Positions 50,591 to 59,526 of a DNA stretch of 64,000 nucleotides are shown piece by piece. The position numbers and the translations under genes are program-made. Every line of letters begins with the position of its first letter. Position 1 is the stretch's first letter. A model generated the notes under the pieces. The model made no database searches and was not told the origin of the DNA. It saw only the letters and a program-made list of their open reading frames with translations. The DNA lies in contig NZ_CP101114.1 in the NCBI RefSeq assembly GCF_024297065.1, positions 1,764,501 to 1,828,500 on the forward strand, given 5' to 3'. Source of the stretch: Bartonella harrusi. Lineage in GTDB: Bacteria > Pseudomonadota > Alphaproteobacteria > Rhizobiales > Rhizobiaceae.

Positions 50591-50724
50591 CATGGAAATT
50601 TGTTTTCTATTCACTAAAGAATAGGGAGAAAGTTTGTTTTAATAAGCCGTCTTTTCGAAGAGAAAAGAAATCAACCTTTTAATCCAGCTCTGCCTTGTGT
50701 GGAGCTTTTTTTATGGAGAAACCT

Positions 50725-51387
50725 ATGAGAAAAATATCATCAGAAGGATTAGCACTGATTAAACAATGGGAAGGTTTGCGTCTAAACGCCTATAAAGATG
50801 CTATTGGTGTATGGACCATTGGTTATGGGCATACAAATTCTGCTGGAAAACCCTTTGTTCATAAGGGCATGACAATCACTGAAGAACAAGCCGAAGAGTT
50901 TCTTTGCCATGATTTGCAACAATTTGAGAACACTGTTGAACAAGCCGTTCAAGTTTCCTTAACAGACGAACAATTCGCAGCACTCGTCTCCTTTTGTTAT
51001 AATGTAGGAACAGCAGCCTTTTGCAATTCGACACTGTTAAAAAAACTCAATCAAGGTGAATATGAAACAGTGCCCTCTGAATTACAGAAATGGACCAAAG
51101 CGGATGGAAAGCGCCTTCAAGGTCTCGTACACCGGCGTACAGCAGAAGCAGGCTTATGGGCAAAAGGCGCTTATGTTTCTTCCAATTATCAACCAGTGGA
51201 AACCACACAGCCAACCGGCATTTTCAAAGCAGAAGCCCTTGCCCCCATCATTGGGTCTTTCTCTGGTCTTGGTGGTTTGTTAGCGGGCAATGGTCCTATC
51301 CAATGGGCATTGGCAACCATTATGATTTTAGCCGCCTGTGCCGGTCTTTTCTGTGTCGCGAGACGCTTTCAGGAGCACCAACTCTGA
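50725..51387 (+). CDS. Phage endolysin (GH24 lysozyme) with C-terminal membrane tail
   Basis: A 220-residue T4-type lysozyme that cleaves peptidoglycan for phage release. The catalytic triad is in place: Glu16 in KQWEGL, Asp25 in AYKDAIG and Thr31 in VWTIGYGHT, with T4 spacing. The lysozyme domain ends near residue 150; the tail has a Gly-rich segment and one membrane helix (WALATIMILAACAGLFCVA), unusual for an endolysin and suggestive of membrane tethering. A GGAGA box precedes ATG 50725; an ATG at 50713 is possible. The tail is copied five times downstream. Confidence 0.88.
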   Translation: MRKISSEGLALIKQWEGLRLNAYKDAIGVWTIGYGHTNSAGKPFVHKGMTITEEQAEEFLCHDLQQFENTVEQAVQVSLTDEQFAALVSFCYNVGTAAFCNSTLLKKLNQGEYETVPSELQKWTKADGKRLQGLVHRRTAEAGLWAKGAYVSSNYQPVETTQPTGIFKAEALAPIIGSFSGLGGLLAGNGPIQWALATIMILAACAGLFCVARRFQEHQL

Positions 51388-52387
51388 CCTTATCGATAAA
51401 AAGAAAAAAGCCAACAGGGATTTTCAAAGCAGAAGCCCTTGCCCCAACCCTTGGGTCTTTCTCAGGACTTGGTGGCTTGTTAGCGGGCAATGGTCCTATC
51501 CAATGGGCATTGGCACCCCTTATGATTTTAGCCGCCTGTGCCGGTCTTTTCTGTGTCGCGAGACGCTTTCAGGAGCACCAACTCTGACCTTATCGATAAA
51601 AAGAAAAAAGCCAACAGGGATTTTCAAAGCAGAAGCCCTTGCCCCAACCCTTGGGTCTTTCTCAGGACTTGGTGGCTTGTTAGCGGGCAATGGTCCTATC
51701 CAATGGGCATTGGCACCCCTTATGATTTTAGCCGCCTGTGCGGGATTTTTCTGTGTCACCAAACGTTTTCAGGAGCACCAACTCTGACCTTATCGATAAA
51801 AAGAAAAAAGCCAACAGGGATTTTCAAAGCAGAAGCCCTTGCCCCAACCCTTGGGTCTTTCTCAGGACTTGGTGGCTTGTTAGCGGGCAATGGTCCTATC
51901 CAATGGGCATTGGCACCCCTTATGATTTTAGCCGCCTGTGCGGGATTTTTCTGTGTCACCAAACGTTTTCAGGAGCACCAACTCTGACCTTATCGATAAA
52001 AAGAAAAAAGCCAACAGGGATTTTCAAAGCAGAAGCCCTTGCCCCAACCCTTGGGTCTTTCTCAGGACTTGGTGGCTTGTTAGCGGGCAATGGTCCTATC
52101 CAATGGGCATTGGCACCCCTTATGATTTTAGCCGCCTGTGCGGGATTTTTCTGTGTCACCAAACGTTTTCAGGAGCACCAACTCTGACCTTATCGATAAA
52201 AAGAAAAAAGCCAACCGGCATTTTCAAAGCAGAAGCCCTTGCCCCAACCCTTGGCTCTTTCTCTGGTCTTGGTGGTTTGTTAGCGGGCAATGGTCCTATC
52301 CAATGGGCATTGGCACCCCTTATGATTTTAGCCGCCTGTGCGGGACTTTTCTGTGTCGCAAGACGCTTTCAGGAGCACAAATTATGA
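51388..52387 (+). repeat. Five tandem 200-bp copies of the endolysin 3' end
   Basis: Units end at 51587, 51787, 51987, 52187 and 52387, each with TGA. They encode the linker and membrane tail again, with variants: LFCVARRFQEHQL versus FFCVTKRFQEHQL. The last unit ends in AAATTATGA, overlapping the ATG of the next gene, so it is probably the ancestral gene end and the others were inserted between it and the lysozyme domain. Confidence 0.95.
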
Positions 52388-52611
52388 TCTTATGGATGAA
52401 AAAAAATCTGATGCTAACAGGTGCGGCTTTAGCCGCTTTTTTTATGATTTTAGCAAAAGCTTTTGTTCTTGGCAAAAAGACTGAACAACAAAAGCAAACT
52501 GAGAAGACTTTAAAGACTGCAACAACACGGTTGGAGGTAGAAAATGAAATTAATCAAAAAAGTGATGCTGATGTGCGTGCTGATCTCTCTCACTGGTTGC
52601 GCGACAAATAA
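52384..52611 (+). CDS. Inner-membrane spanin-like protein (Rz-like)
   Basis: 75 residues: one N-terminal membrane segment (LMLTGAALAAFFMILAKAFV) followed by a charged, coiled-coil-like periplasmic part (KKTEQQKQTEKTLKTATTRL). This is the layout of a phage i-spanin, which with its lipoprotein partner fuses inner and outer membranes at lysis. The start overlaps the stop of the last endolysin-tail copy (ATGA), and its 3' end overlaps the next gene in another frame. Shorter than typical Rz. Confidence 0.65.
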   Translation: MILWMKKNLMLTGAALAAFFMILAKAFVLGKKTEQQKQTEKTLKTATTRLEVENEINQKSDADVRADLSHWLRDK

Positions 52612-52750
52612 AGTTGCTTCTTCTTGTGTGGGGTGGTTACCGATATATTTGGAAAGCCAAGATTTGAACAGGATCAGTTCAAACTTAGCAAGAGAGATCT
52701 TAAAGCATAACAAACAGGGTGAATATTTGTGTGGGTGGAAACATGGTTAG
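52544..52750 (+). CDS. Outer-membrane spanin-like lipoprotein (Rz1-like)
   Basis: 68 residues with a lipoprotein signal: MKLIKKVMLMCVLISLTGC, lipobox LTGC. The mature part is short and has a C-terminal HNKQGEYLCGW. It starts inside the preceding gene in a different frame, the arrangement typical of Rz/Rz1 pairs. Together they make a lysis cassette with the endolysin. Confidence 0.65.
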   Translation: MKLIKKVMLMCVLISLTGCATNKVASSCVGWLPIYLESQDLNRISSNLAREILKHNKQGEYLCGWKHG

Positions 52751-52961
52751 CAAAAACACTAAAAAAACCACCGCGCTTACAGAAGCAGAAAAAGAAATGC
52801 TTCAAGAAATGATCATCACTTATCAAAATGTAAAAATGATGTCTCGCTTGATGAAGTGGATAGCCTTCTTTCTCTTTTTGCTGATCCTTGATTTTGCTCG
52901 GATTATGGATGCGATAGATAATGTCTTTGCCCATTTAAAACAGTGGTTTTCAAAGAACTAA
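52743..52961 (+). CDS. Small membrane protein, possible holin
   Basis: 72 residues: a charged N-terminal helix (TALTEAEKEMLQEMIITYQN) and one strong membrane segment (KWIAFFLFLLILDFARIMDA). Starts inside the end of the lipoprotein gene (8-base overlap), with GGTGG upstream. Position next to endolysin and spanins favours a holin or lysis accessory role, but a single membrane segment is not diagnostic. Confidence 0.55.
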   Translation: MVSKNTKKTTALTEAEKEMLQEMIITYQNVKMMSRLMKWIAFFLFLLILDFARIMDAIDNVFAHLKQWFSKN

Positions 52962-53161
52962 CCCCTCATCCTCACAAGGGGTATCTATGATACCAAAAAA
53001 CATTGAAAACGCAGAAGGGAATGAAGTGAGAAAAACAATTTGAAGAGTTTAATGCCTTTATCCACATTCTTTTATACGTCATTTTGTATTTAATTACGCC
53101 ATAAATAAGCTCCTATATTATTTTATTTTTAATATTTCTGTTAACTATAGATTTTTAAACT

Positions 53162-53182
53162 GGAATATGTATAATACATTCC
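53162..53182 (+). promoter_or_regulatory. Promoter -10 within an inverted repeat, upstream of hbp-like gene
   Basis: GGAATATGTATAATACATTCC is an imperfect palindrome containing a consensus TATAAT at 53170-53175, 31 bases before the ATG. A regulator bound here would block RNA polymerase; iron or haem control is likely given the gene family but unproven. Confidence 0.45.
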
Positions 53183-53205
53183 GTATTTGAAATAGAGGGA
53201 TCTTT

Positions 53206-54105
53206 ATGAATAAGAAATATTTAGCAACAGCGTCGATTTTGGGTTTCCTTGCCACTTCAGCGGTGCAAGCAGCAGATACCATTATTCCTCAAGAACCAAA
53301 ACCAGCTGTTTTGGTTCTTCAAGGAGCAAAACGAACTGTTTCACCGATTATTGTTTCTCAACCTTTTTCTTGGAGCGGTTTTTATCTTGGAGGACAAATT
53401 GTTAGTTTTTCAAGCAACAATTCTTTAGATTACGCTAAAGATGCCAAAACTGGAAAATGGGCTTGGATTGATAAATCTTTATCACCTAAACCTTCAGGAT
53501 TCGTCGCCGGTCTTTATGCGGGTTCTAATTTTGATCTGGGAAGCAACTTGATTTTAAGTGTTGATACAGACCTGATCTGGTCAGGAAGAAAAAGTGTCGA
53601 AAAGGGTGATGAAAGAAAAATTTTAAATAACGATGCGTTAAATTCGATTAATGCCGTTCTTAAAGAAGCTGGTCTTCCTATTAAAAGACCTGGAGCTCCT
53701 GATGAAACAATACCCAATATTGGTGATATTGTTGAGAGCAGCGTTACTTTAAAAGAAACGTGGAGTGGTGCGACGCGTGTCCGCATGGGTTTTGCTTCAG
53801 GTTGCGTAATGCCGTATGTTGCTGGTGGTGTAGCCTACATGCAGATGCAATATATCATGTCAATTTTGTCAAAATCCCAAGAGGATCCTACTTTCATATT
53901 TGCTTCTGGCGATGTATTGGATGAAAGCAAAACAATGGTTGGTTATACATTAGGCGGCGGTATTGACCTTGCAATGACAGATAATGTTATCATGCGTGCC
54001 GAATACCGCTATTCGCATTTTGGTAAAACGAAATTTGCCGACGATAAGCTTGAGATAAGCTCCAAAACCAATAATTTCCGTATTGGCATCGCATATAAAT
54101 TTTAA
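53206..54105 (+). CDS. Hbp/Omp25-31-family outer membrane protein
   Basis: 299 residues with a cleavable signal peptide (ATASILGFLATSAVQAADTI) and an eight-strand beta-barrel pattern. Family marks are FSWSGFYLGGQI after the signal, alternating strand motifs such as GYTLGGGIDLAM and RAEYRYSHFG, and a terminal aromatic (RIGIAYKF). In Bartonella this family includes haemin-binding proteins that collect haem at the cell surface and bind host matrix. Extracellular loops are long and Lys-rich. AGAGGGA lies 7 bases before the ATG. Which Hbp orthologue it is cannot be told here. Confidence 0.82.
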   Translation: MNKKYLATASILGFLATSAVQAADTIIPQEPKPAVLVLQGAKRTVSPIIVSQPFSWSGFYLGGQIVSFSSNNSLDYAKDAKTGKWAWIDKSLSPKPSGFVAGLYAGSNFDLGSNLILSVDTDLIWSGRKSVEKGDERKILNNDALNSINAVLKEAGLPIKRPGAPDETIPNIGDIVESSVTLKETWSGATRVRMGFASGCVMPYVAGGVAYMQMQYIMSILSKSQEDPTFIFASGDVLDESKTMVGYTLGGGIDLAMTDNVIMRAEYRYSHFGKTKFADDKLEISSKTNNFRIGIAYKF

Positions 54106-54137
54106 TTTATTGCAAAATTAAAAAAGAGAGAACTCCT

Positions 54138-54166
54138 AAAAAACCCTGTCTTCAGCAGGGTTTTTT
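54138..54166. terminator. Strong terminator after the hbp-like gene
   Basis: AAAAAACCCTG / CAGGGTTTTTT, an 11-bp perfect stem with a TCTTCAG loop, 32 bases after the stop. Confidence 0.9.
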
Positions 54167-54228
54167 ATTTGTTAAATGTAAAATATCGTTCTTGAGAGTG
54201 GGCAAGAGATCAGCATATCAAACAGACA

Positions 54229-54636
54229 CTCGATTGCTCGATTGCTCGATTGCTCGATTGCTCGATTGCTCGATTGCTCGATTGCTCGATTGCTCGATTG
54301 CTCGATTGCTCGATTGCTCGATTGCTCGATTGCTCGATTGCTCGATTGCTCGATTGCTCGATTGCTCGATTGCTCGATTGCTCGATTGCTCGATTGCTCG
54401 ATTGCTCGATTGCTCGATTGCTCGATTGCTCGATTGCTCGATTGCTCGATTGCTCGATTGCTCGATTGCTCGATTGCTCGATTGCTCGATTGCTCGATTG
54501 CTCGATTGCTCGATTGCTCGATTGCTCGATTGCTCGATTGCTCGATTGCTCGATTGCTCGATTGCTCGATTGCTCGATTGCTCGATTGCTCGATTGCTCG
54601 ATTGCTCGATTGCTCGATTGCTCGATTGCTCGATTG
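54229..54636. repeat. Octamer microsatellite, 51 copies of CTCGATTG
   Basis: 408 bases of perfect CTCGATTG repeats. Open in all plus frames (8-residue period LLDCSIAR) and on the minus strand (SSNRAIEQ). No interruption is visible, which implies very recent or ongoing expansion. Lies 60 bases beyond the hbp terminator. Confidence 0.99.
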
Positions 54637-54639
54637 AAA

Positions 54640-55400
54640 GGATTAGCGATTTTAAATTTTGTCAAGCTTTTATTGAGATAAAACTCAGTAATACAACGTT
54701 ATAGGAGTAAAACACTCATTAAAAAGAAGTCTATCATCACTTTTTAAAATTCATTTTCATACAATATTTTGCGAGAAAAATTTCCGAACAAGTGAACAAC
54801 AACAATTGCATAAATTTCAAAATGTATAAATATTGTTTTTCTTTTCACTCTCGTAAGCTTGAGACAAAACCATAAAAACAATCAAGGAAACGACAACATT
54901 TTCTTTATTTTTCATCACTGTTTCAAAAAGAAATCTTAGCATAATTTCGCATCTATCCCAACTTCACCGACCAAGAGGAGAGCAAGAGACGGAGCAATCT
55001 GACACAAGACCCTAAAGTGTTCCATTTTATAATTTTTACTGTTACTCTTTCCTTTTAAGGATAGAATTTTCCAACGACCCCACAATCTGTCATTCCATGC
55101 GTCTTTTCCCAAGAGAGAGGTCTTTGCTGTTTACCCCTATATGCTTCACATGATAAACAAGCTGGATAAGAGATCATGTACATCCCCTGCGAATTAATAA
55201 TTGTGTGCTTTTTTTAACGCAAAAGCAACTGCAATCACACAAGGAGGGCTTTTATAGGCATGGAGAGATCTTATATCACTGCTCTGAAAAACAACATTTA
55301 CAACACTTCAGGGTAAGCGAGTGAAACAGAGAAAATATAAAAGCAAGCGAGTGAAAGTGAAGAAATATACGCACGGGAGCTGTATGGAGAAGGAAGGATA
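54640..55400. other. No gene seen
   Basis: Mostly AT-rich sequence; I find no supported frame before the tRNA. Confidence 0.4.
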
Positions 55401-55407
55401 GATGAGA

Positions 55408-55492
55408 TGGTGCGGGTGGTCGGACTCGAACCGACACTCCTTTCGGAACCAGATTTTGAGTCTGGCGCGTCTACCAGTTCCACCACACCCGC
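55408..55492 (-). tRNA. tRNA-Leu (CAA)
   Basis: Minus strand cloverleaf: acceptor GCGGGTG/CACCCGC, anticodon stem CCAGA/TCTGG with loop CTCAAAA (anticodon CAA), a long variable arm (TTCCGAAAGGAGT), T arm with GGTTCGAGTCC, and an encoded CCA at 55408-55410. Confidence 0.96.
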
Positions 55493-55735
55493 ACATTGTT
55501 GTCCCACATATTATTGGTAAAGAACAACCACGATAAAAAAATATGTTATAAAAACATTTTTCATAAAGAGCAAACCGGCCCACTATCTTTCTGCACTACA
55601 TGAAGAAGGATAGATTCGTCAACACTAGACTTATGTTTTTTAAAGAATTCGTATTATTTTGTGCTGTACATTTTTATCTATTCGCCCCATTTCGTTTTTG
55701 GAGAATCATTTGTAAAGTCTTTACCTCTAAGAAGT

Positions 55736-56284
55736 ATGAAAGTCCGCATGATATTAAACAGATTAAAGCTTTGGACGATTTCTTTGGCAAATCGGCGTAC
55801 AGCACCACACTGGCTTGGATTCATTGCCTTTATTGAAAGTTCTGTTTTTCCCATACCGATAGATGTTTTGTATATTCCGATGACCCTTGTTCAACCCAAA
55901 CGGGCTTACTACTATGCCCTTATTGCAACGATCTGTTCTGTTTTAGGGGGGATAGCAGGTTGGTTTATTGGGCATTTTGCCTATGATACACTCGCCAAAC
56001 CGATTTTAGAATTCTACGGACAAGTTGAAAATTTTCAAGCACTACAAAACGATGCAACATTGCAATTTCTCATTATTTTACTGATCACCTCAGGTTTTTT
56101 TCACCTTCCTCCTATTAAGATCGTGACGATTTTGGCAGGTGTTATCGGTATACATCTTGAAATTTTCATTATTACCTGTATTTTTGCTAGGGGAGCGCGT
56201 TTTTATCTCCTTGCTTGGCTTATTCAGCGTTTTGGACAACAAGCAATGGATTTTTTTTGCGCCATTTCAAATGGATTATCCTGA
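55736..56284 (+). CDS. DedA/YqaA-family membrane protein
   Basis: 182 residues from ATG 55736 (the frame is open 25 codons upstream, without conserved features). Shows the family pattern: IAFIESSVFPIPIDVLYIPM, then YYYALIATICSVLGGIAGWFIG and LLITSGFFHLPPIKIVTILAG. Such proteins have several membrane segments and act in lipid carrier recycling or membrane homeostasis. It lies 83 bases before dsbB on the same strand, a common Rhizobiales neighbourhood. Confidence 0.78.
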   Translation: MKVRMILNRLKLWTISLANRRTAPHWLGFIAFIESSVFPIPIDVLYIPMTLVQPKRAYYYALIATICSVLGGIAGWFIGHFAYDTLAKPILEFYGQVENFQALQNDATLQFLIILLITSGFFHLPPIKIVTILAGVIGIHLEIFIITCIFARGARFYLLAWLIQRFGQQAMDFFCAISNGLS

Positions 56285-56367
56285 TAGGTTTTGTTACTCT
56301 GCTTTTTGTTTATGGAGTTTTCATAGTTTTTGTAAACAAGCACCTTTTACCTTAAGAGGCACCCTCA

Positions 56368-56940
56368 ATGGCACATATTTTTCCTTCTCAACATATTTTG
56401 CACAAACACCTTCATCTTGAACCAAGCAAAAGAGAACTCAGTTTATGGGCTTTTTTTCTCGCCTTTTGCCTCTCTGCTACGATAGGTCTAGCACTTTATT
56501 TTGAACATATTGGTGGATATCTTCCTTGTGATTTATGCCTGATTGAACGTCTTCCCTATTATAGCGCTCTTCCATTTCTGCTTTTAGCAGGTTTTGGAGC
56601 GTGGTTTTTTCGTATATCCTCTTGGATACAGCTTTTATTTTTATGTGTTTTTACCCTCATGACGATCAGCCTTGTTTTAGCGATGTATCATACGGGTGTG
56701 GAATATGGTTTTTGGCCAGCACCAACCAGTTGCAGTATAGATACAATAAGGAAAACCACAGATGTTAACCAGCTTTTCAATCAGTTAAACAATATCCATC
56801 CTCCTTCTTGTTCTGAAGCGCCGATACGCGTTCTTTTTCTCTCCTTTGCCGGTTGGAATATTGTTGCTAGCCTCATCTACATGCTTGCTAGCCTTTACAT
56901 TGCTTCAAAAGGGCTGCTTGCAGGCGATAAAAAGCCCTAA
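56368..56940 (+). CDS. dsbB: Disulfide bond formation protein B
   Basis: 190 residues, four membrane segments. DsbB reoxidises DsbA in the periplasm and passes electrons to quinones. First cysteine pair in GGYLPCDLCLIERLPYY, second pair in APTSCSIDT and HPPSCSEAP. The C-terminal membrane segment is NIVASLIYMLASLYIAS. Intact, but its 3' 200 bases are duplicated just after the stop. Confidence 0.9.
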   Translation: MAHIFPSQHILHKHLHLEPSKRELSLWAFFLAFCLSATIGLALYFEHIGGYLPCDLCLIERLPYYSALPFLLLAGFGAWFFRISSWIQLLFLCVFTLMTISLVLAMYHTGVEYGFWPAPTSCSIDTIRKTTDVNQLFNQLNNIHPPSCSEAPIRVLFLSFAGWNIVASLIYMLASLYIASKGLLAGDKKP

Positions 56941-57155
56941 CCGGAGATGCCAATACGGAAAACGACAGATGTTAATCAACTTTTCAATCAGTTAAACAAT
57001 ATCCATCCTCCTTCTTGTTCTGAAGCGCCGATACGCGTTCTTTTTCTCCTTTACCGGTTGGAATATTGTTGCTCACCGCATTGACACGCTTGCTCGCCTT
57101 TACATTGCTTCAAAAGGGCTGCTTGCAGGCGATAAAAAGCCCTACCTGTAAAAGA
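56941..57155 (+). pseudogene. Duplicated 3' end of dsbB
   Basis: Copy of dsbB from TACGGAAAACGACAGATGTT to AAAAAGCCCTA with substitutions and a deletion (TTTCTCCTTTACC for TTTCTCTCCTTTGCC) that breaks the frame. No start or signal. Confidence 0.9.
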
Positions 57156-57402
57156 ACAAAAAATCGCGTGCATTGATTTTTCCGTCCCCCTTTTCGAGCA
57201 CTCTACCCCCTCATACCTCAGCACCCATCCCATAACACCAACATTCCTTCCCTAGCCGCGAGTAAAAAAGAAAAAATAAGCAGATACATCCATTTTATTG
57301 TTTTCACTCTCTGTACTTATAAAAAACATTTTGATACAAACTAACCACCGAAAAGCTGTAAAATAAGTAAGTGAGGGGACTGATAAACATGAATGGTCTG
57401 CC

Positions 57403-57927
57403 ATGGCTGAGGATAAAAACACAGCATCTTCCACCCCATCACCTTTTTCCTTAGATTTAGCTCCACTTGAAGAGCCCTGCGTTATGATGGAACATGATCA
57501 TAACGCATGGCGTGAGCATATAAGAGGAGGAGATTTAAATGCTCCTTACCAAAAACCCCCCCATATAAAACCGCGAATCAAATCGGCACCACGCATTAGG
57601 CAAGTTTTTTGGTGTGATTTTCCTCATGATTCGATTCTCCCTGAATTTTGGAAAAAACGGCCTGTTTTAGTGCTTTCTAAGAATGCAAAATTATATGGCA
57701 ATGTAACAGTTTTACCTTTTTCAACGAAATCACAACCCAATAATCCGGCTGCTTATCCGCTACAATCTCCCATAGAGAATAAAAAAGCGTGGATTATTTG
57801 CAATTATGTCACGACAGTTTCCGTAAGCCGTTTAAGTTGCTCACGGACTGTTCCAAGATTATCCAGCGAAGAGTTTCATAAAGTTGTCGCTCTGATGCTC
57901 AAACATTTACCGCGTTTACATCATTGA
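57403..57927 (+). CDS. PemK/MazF-family toxin-like protein
   Basis: 174 residues. After a 60-residue polar lead the PemK/MazF fold appears: RQVFWCDFPHD (first strand with an aromatic in place of the usual G-x-I/V), KKRPVLVLSKNAKL, VTVLPFSTK and AWIICNYVTTVSVSRL. MazF-type proteins are mRNA endonucleases. No antitoxin gene is visible immediately upstream or downstream, so it could be an orphan toxin or a domesticated protein. Confidence 0.75.
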   Translation: MAEDKNTASSTPSPFSLDLAPLEEPCVMMEHDHNAWREHIRGGDLNAPYQKPPHIKPRIKSAPRIRQVFWCDFPHDSILPEFWKKRPVLVLSKNAKLYGNVTVLPFSTKSQPNNPAAYPLQSPIENKKAWIICNYVTTVSVSRLSCSRTVPRLSSEEFHKVVALMLKHLPRLHH

Positions 57928-57980
57928 CTTTTACGAAAAATAAGCGTATATAAAAAGGCATATACGGCATCAGTAATGGT

Positions 57981-58057
57981 GGCCGCTTCCCCGCAAGGGG
58001 AGACAGGAACGGAGGAGTGGGTAACCACTCCTTTCGTCATTTGGGGTGCTTTTTTTA
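57981..58057 (+). other. Two GNRA-capped hairpins and a T run, possible structured RNA
   Basis: CCCC-GCAA-GGGG (57989-58000) and GGAGTGG-GTAA-CCACTCC (58014-58031) both have GNRA tetraloops and are followed by TTTTTTT at 58050-58056. Could be part of a small RNA or an elaborate terminator of the PemK gene. The minus strand reads SSVPVSPCGEAATITDAVYA, so a decayed coding piece is the alternative. Confidence 0.3.
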
Positions 58058-58059
58058 GT

Positions 58060-58660
58060 CTTATTAAGAGAGCCCTGTAGAGGATCTTACAAAATTTTTT
58101 GTGAGACATTTTCAATATTTTTTGAGATATTTCAATGTGCATATGTAGCCTCATCTTTTCTTGCCTTTGTAAAAACATCTAAAAATTGCGTACGTGTGGT
58201 AATATTCACGCTTTTGCAACAATATTTTCAGATTATTCTTCTCATCAAACTTAGCCAAAAGCATCCTCTTAAACCTTTATAAAAAACCTTTTTATGATAT
58301 GATTCTTCACATATTTTTTGGTAAAATCCTTTATTTCTCCACAGCATCACATCCTATGCTTTCTCGCCCCCCTCATCTGTTTTGCCCATAAAGTTCTTCA
58401 ACCATCTCTCTAGGAAGTCCAAAATATTTTATCCTCAAACGTTCTTGGCAGAACCTTCTCAAATCATCCCCTAACCTCATTCTTCGACAAACGTCCCAAA
58501 CTTTGCCACCATTTTCTCTCTGACAATTTTTCTTATCGGCTCATTTTATCTTCTTTTTTTAAGCATTTATTTCTTTTTCTTGACGCACCAACGCTTTTCT
58601 TCTTTCAACATTGTCTTCCAGCAATTTTAAAATTTTAGATTGACTTTGATTTTTTTCATC
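58060..58660. other. No gene seen
   Basis: AT-rich, no supported frame; ends at the regulatory palindrome of mbfA. Confidence 0.4.
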
Positions 58661-58667
58661 CTATATT

Positions 58668-58684
58668 TTTAGAATTATTCTAAA
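58668..58684. promoter_or_regulatory. ICE motif (Irr box) upstream of mbfA
   Basis: TTTAGAATTATTCTAAA is a perfect 17-base palindrome matching the iron-control element TTTAGAA-N3-TTCTAAA bound by Irr. It sits 17 bases before the ATG, a position suited to repression under low iron. Confidence 0.8.
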
Positions 58685-58701
58685 GTGCAAAGGAACAGAA
58701 A

Positions 58702-59526
58702 ATGTTGAAATCGTTTTTTTCATTTGTACAACGTAAAGCTCTGTTCTTTCGTTCAGCACAAAGGATGGTGATTCGCACGCTTAAAGCAAAAGAACAACGT
58801 GCGGCTCTCTATTTAAAATATGCCAAAGCTCTCAAACCTTATTCCTCTGAACAAGCAGCGATTTTTACAGCGATGGGCATACACGAGCTTGAAAACTATA
58901 AGCAACTTCTTTGTCTTTCTTGTAGCAATCGAGCAAGAGCAGTAGGGCCGCTATGCGAATACCCTGCGTTTATAACAAACAAACACAGGCAAGCAGCGCC
59001 TCAAAGAGCAGCCGTTACCAATAAAGGCACGAAAAAAGAGACGAAGAAGGCATCAACAGCGCATAGACAAATACTTTTAACGTGGATACAACCTGGGCTT
59101 GCGGGTTTAATGGATGGCTCCGTTTCCACTCTTGCTCCTATTTTTGCTGCTGCTTTTGCCACAGGAGATACGCATCAAACTTTTTTGATAGGGCTTTCTG
59201 CCTCCATTGGCGCGGGTCTTTCGATGGGTTTCACAGAGGCTGTGCATGATGATGGCAAATTATCAGGTCGTGGTTCCCCTCTTAAAAGAGGCCTTGCGAA
59301 CGGCATTATGACAACACTGGGGGGATTAGGTCACACACTTCCTTATTTGATCCACTCTTTTTACGTTGCAACAATTATTGCCTTTATCGTTGTTTTTTTC
59401 GAACTCTGGGCGATCGTGTGGATTCAAAATAGATTTATGTCGACACCTTTTTGGCGTGCATCATTACAGGTTATCATTGGTGGCGCTCTTGTTTTTGCAA
59501 CAGGCATCTTCATTGGCAGTATCTAA
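58702..59526 (+). CDS. mbfA: MbfA-type iron exporter (ferritin-like + VIT domain)
   Basis: 274 residues. The C-terminal half is a VIT-type membrane domain: QPGLAGLMDGSVSTLAPIFA, GLSASIGAGLSMGFTEAVHD, ANGIMTTLGGLGHTLPYL and further membrane segments. MbfA exports iron from the cytoplasm and protects against iron and peroxide stress. The N-terminal ferritin-like part is short (about 80 residues instead of about 150) and the expected ExxH ligand motif appears as ELENY, so iron sensing or oxidation may be lost. AAAGGAAC precedes the ATG. The ICE palindrome directly upstream supports Irr control. Confidence 0.82.
   Translation: MLKSFFSFVQRKALFFRSAQRMVIRTLKAKEQRAALYLKYAKALKPYSSEQAAIFTAMGIHELENYKQLLCLSCSNRARAVGPLCEYPAFITNKHRQAAPQRAAVTNKGTKKETKKASTAHRQILLTWIQPGLAGLMDGSVSTLAPIFAAAFATGDTHQTFLIGLSASIGAGLSMGFTEAVHDDGKLSGRGSPLKRGLANGIMTTLGGLGHTLPYLIHSFYVATIIAFIVVFFELWAIVWIQNRFMSTPFWRASLQVIIGGALVFATGIFIGSI

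Noticed and set aside
50058..50624. 188-codon Pro/Thr-rich gene
   Set aside because: Lies in the A/C-only repeat where stops are excluded by composition.
54192..54704. Frames of 130-170 codons in the CTCGATTG array
   Set aside because: Open in every frame as a consequence of the repeat; no ribosome binding site.
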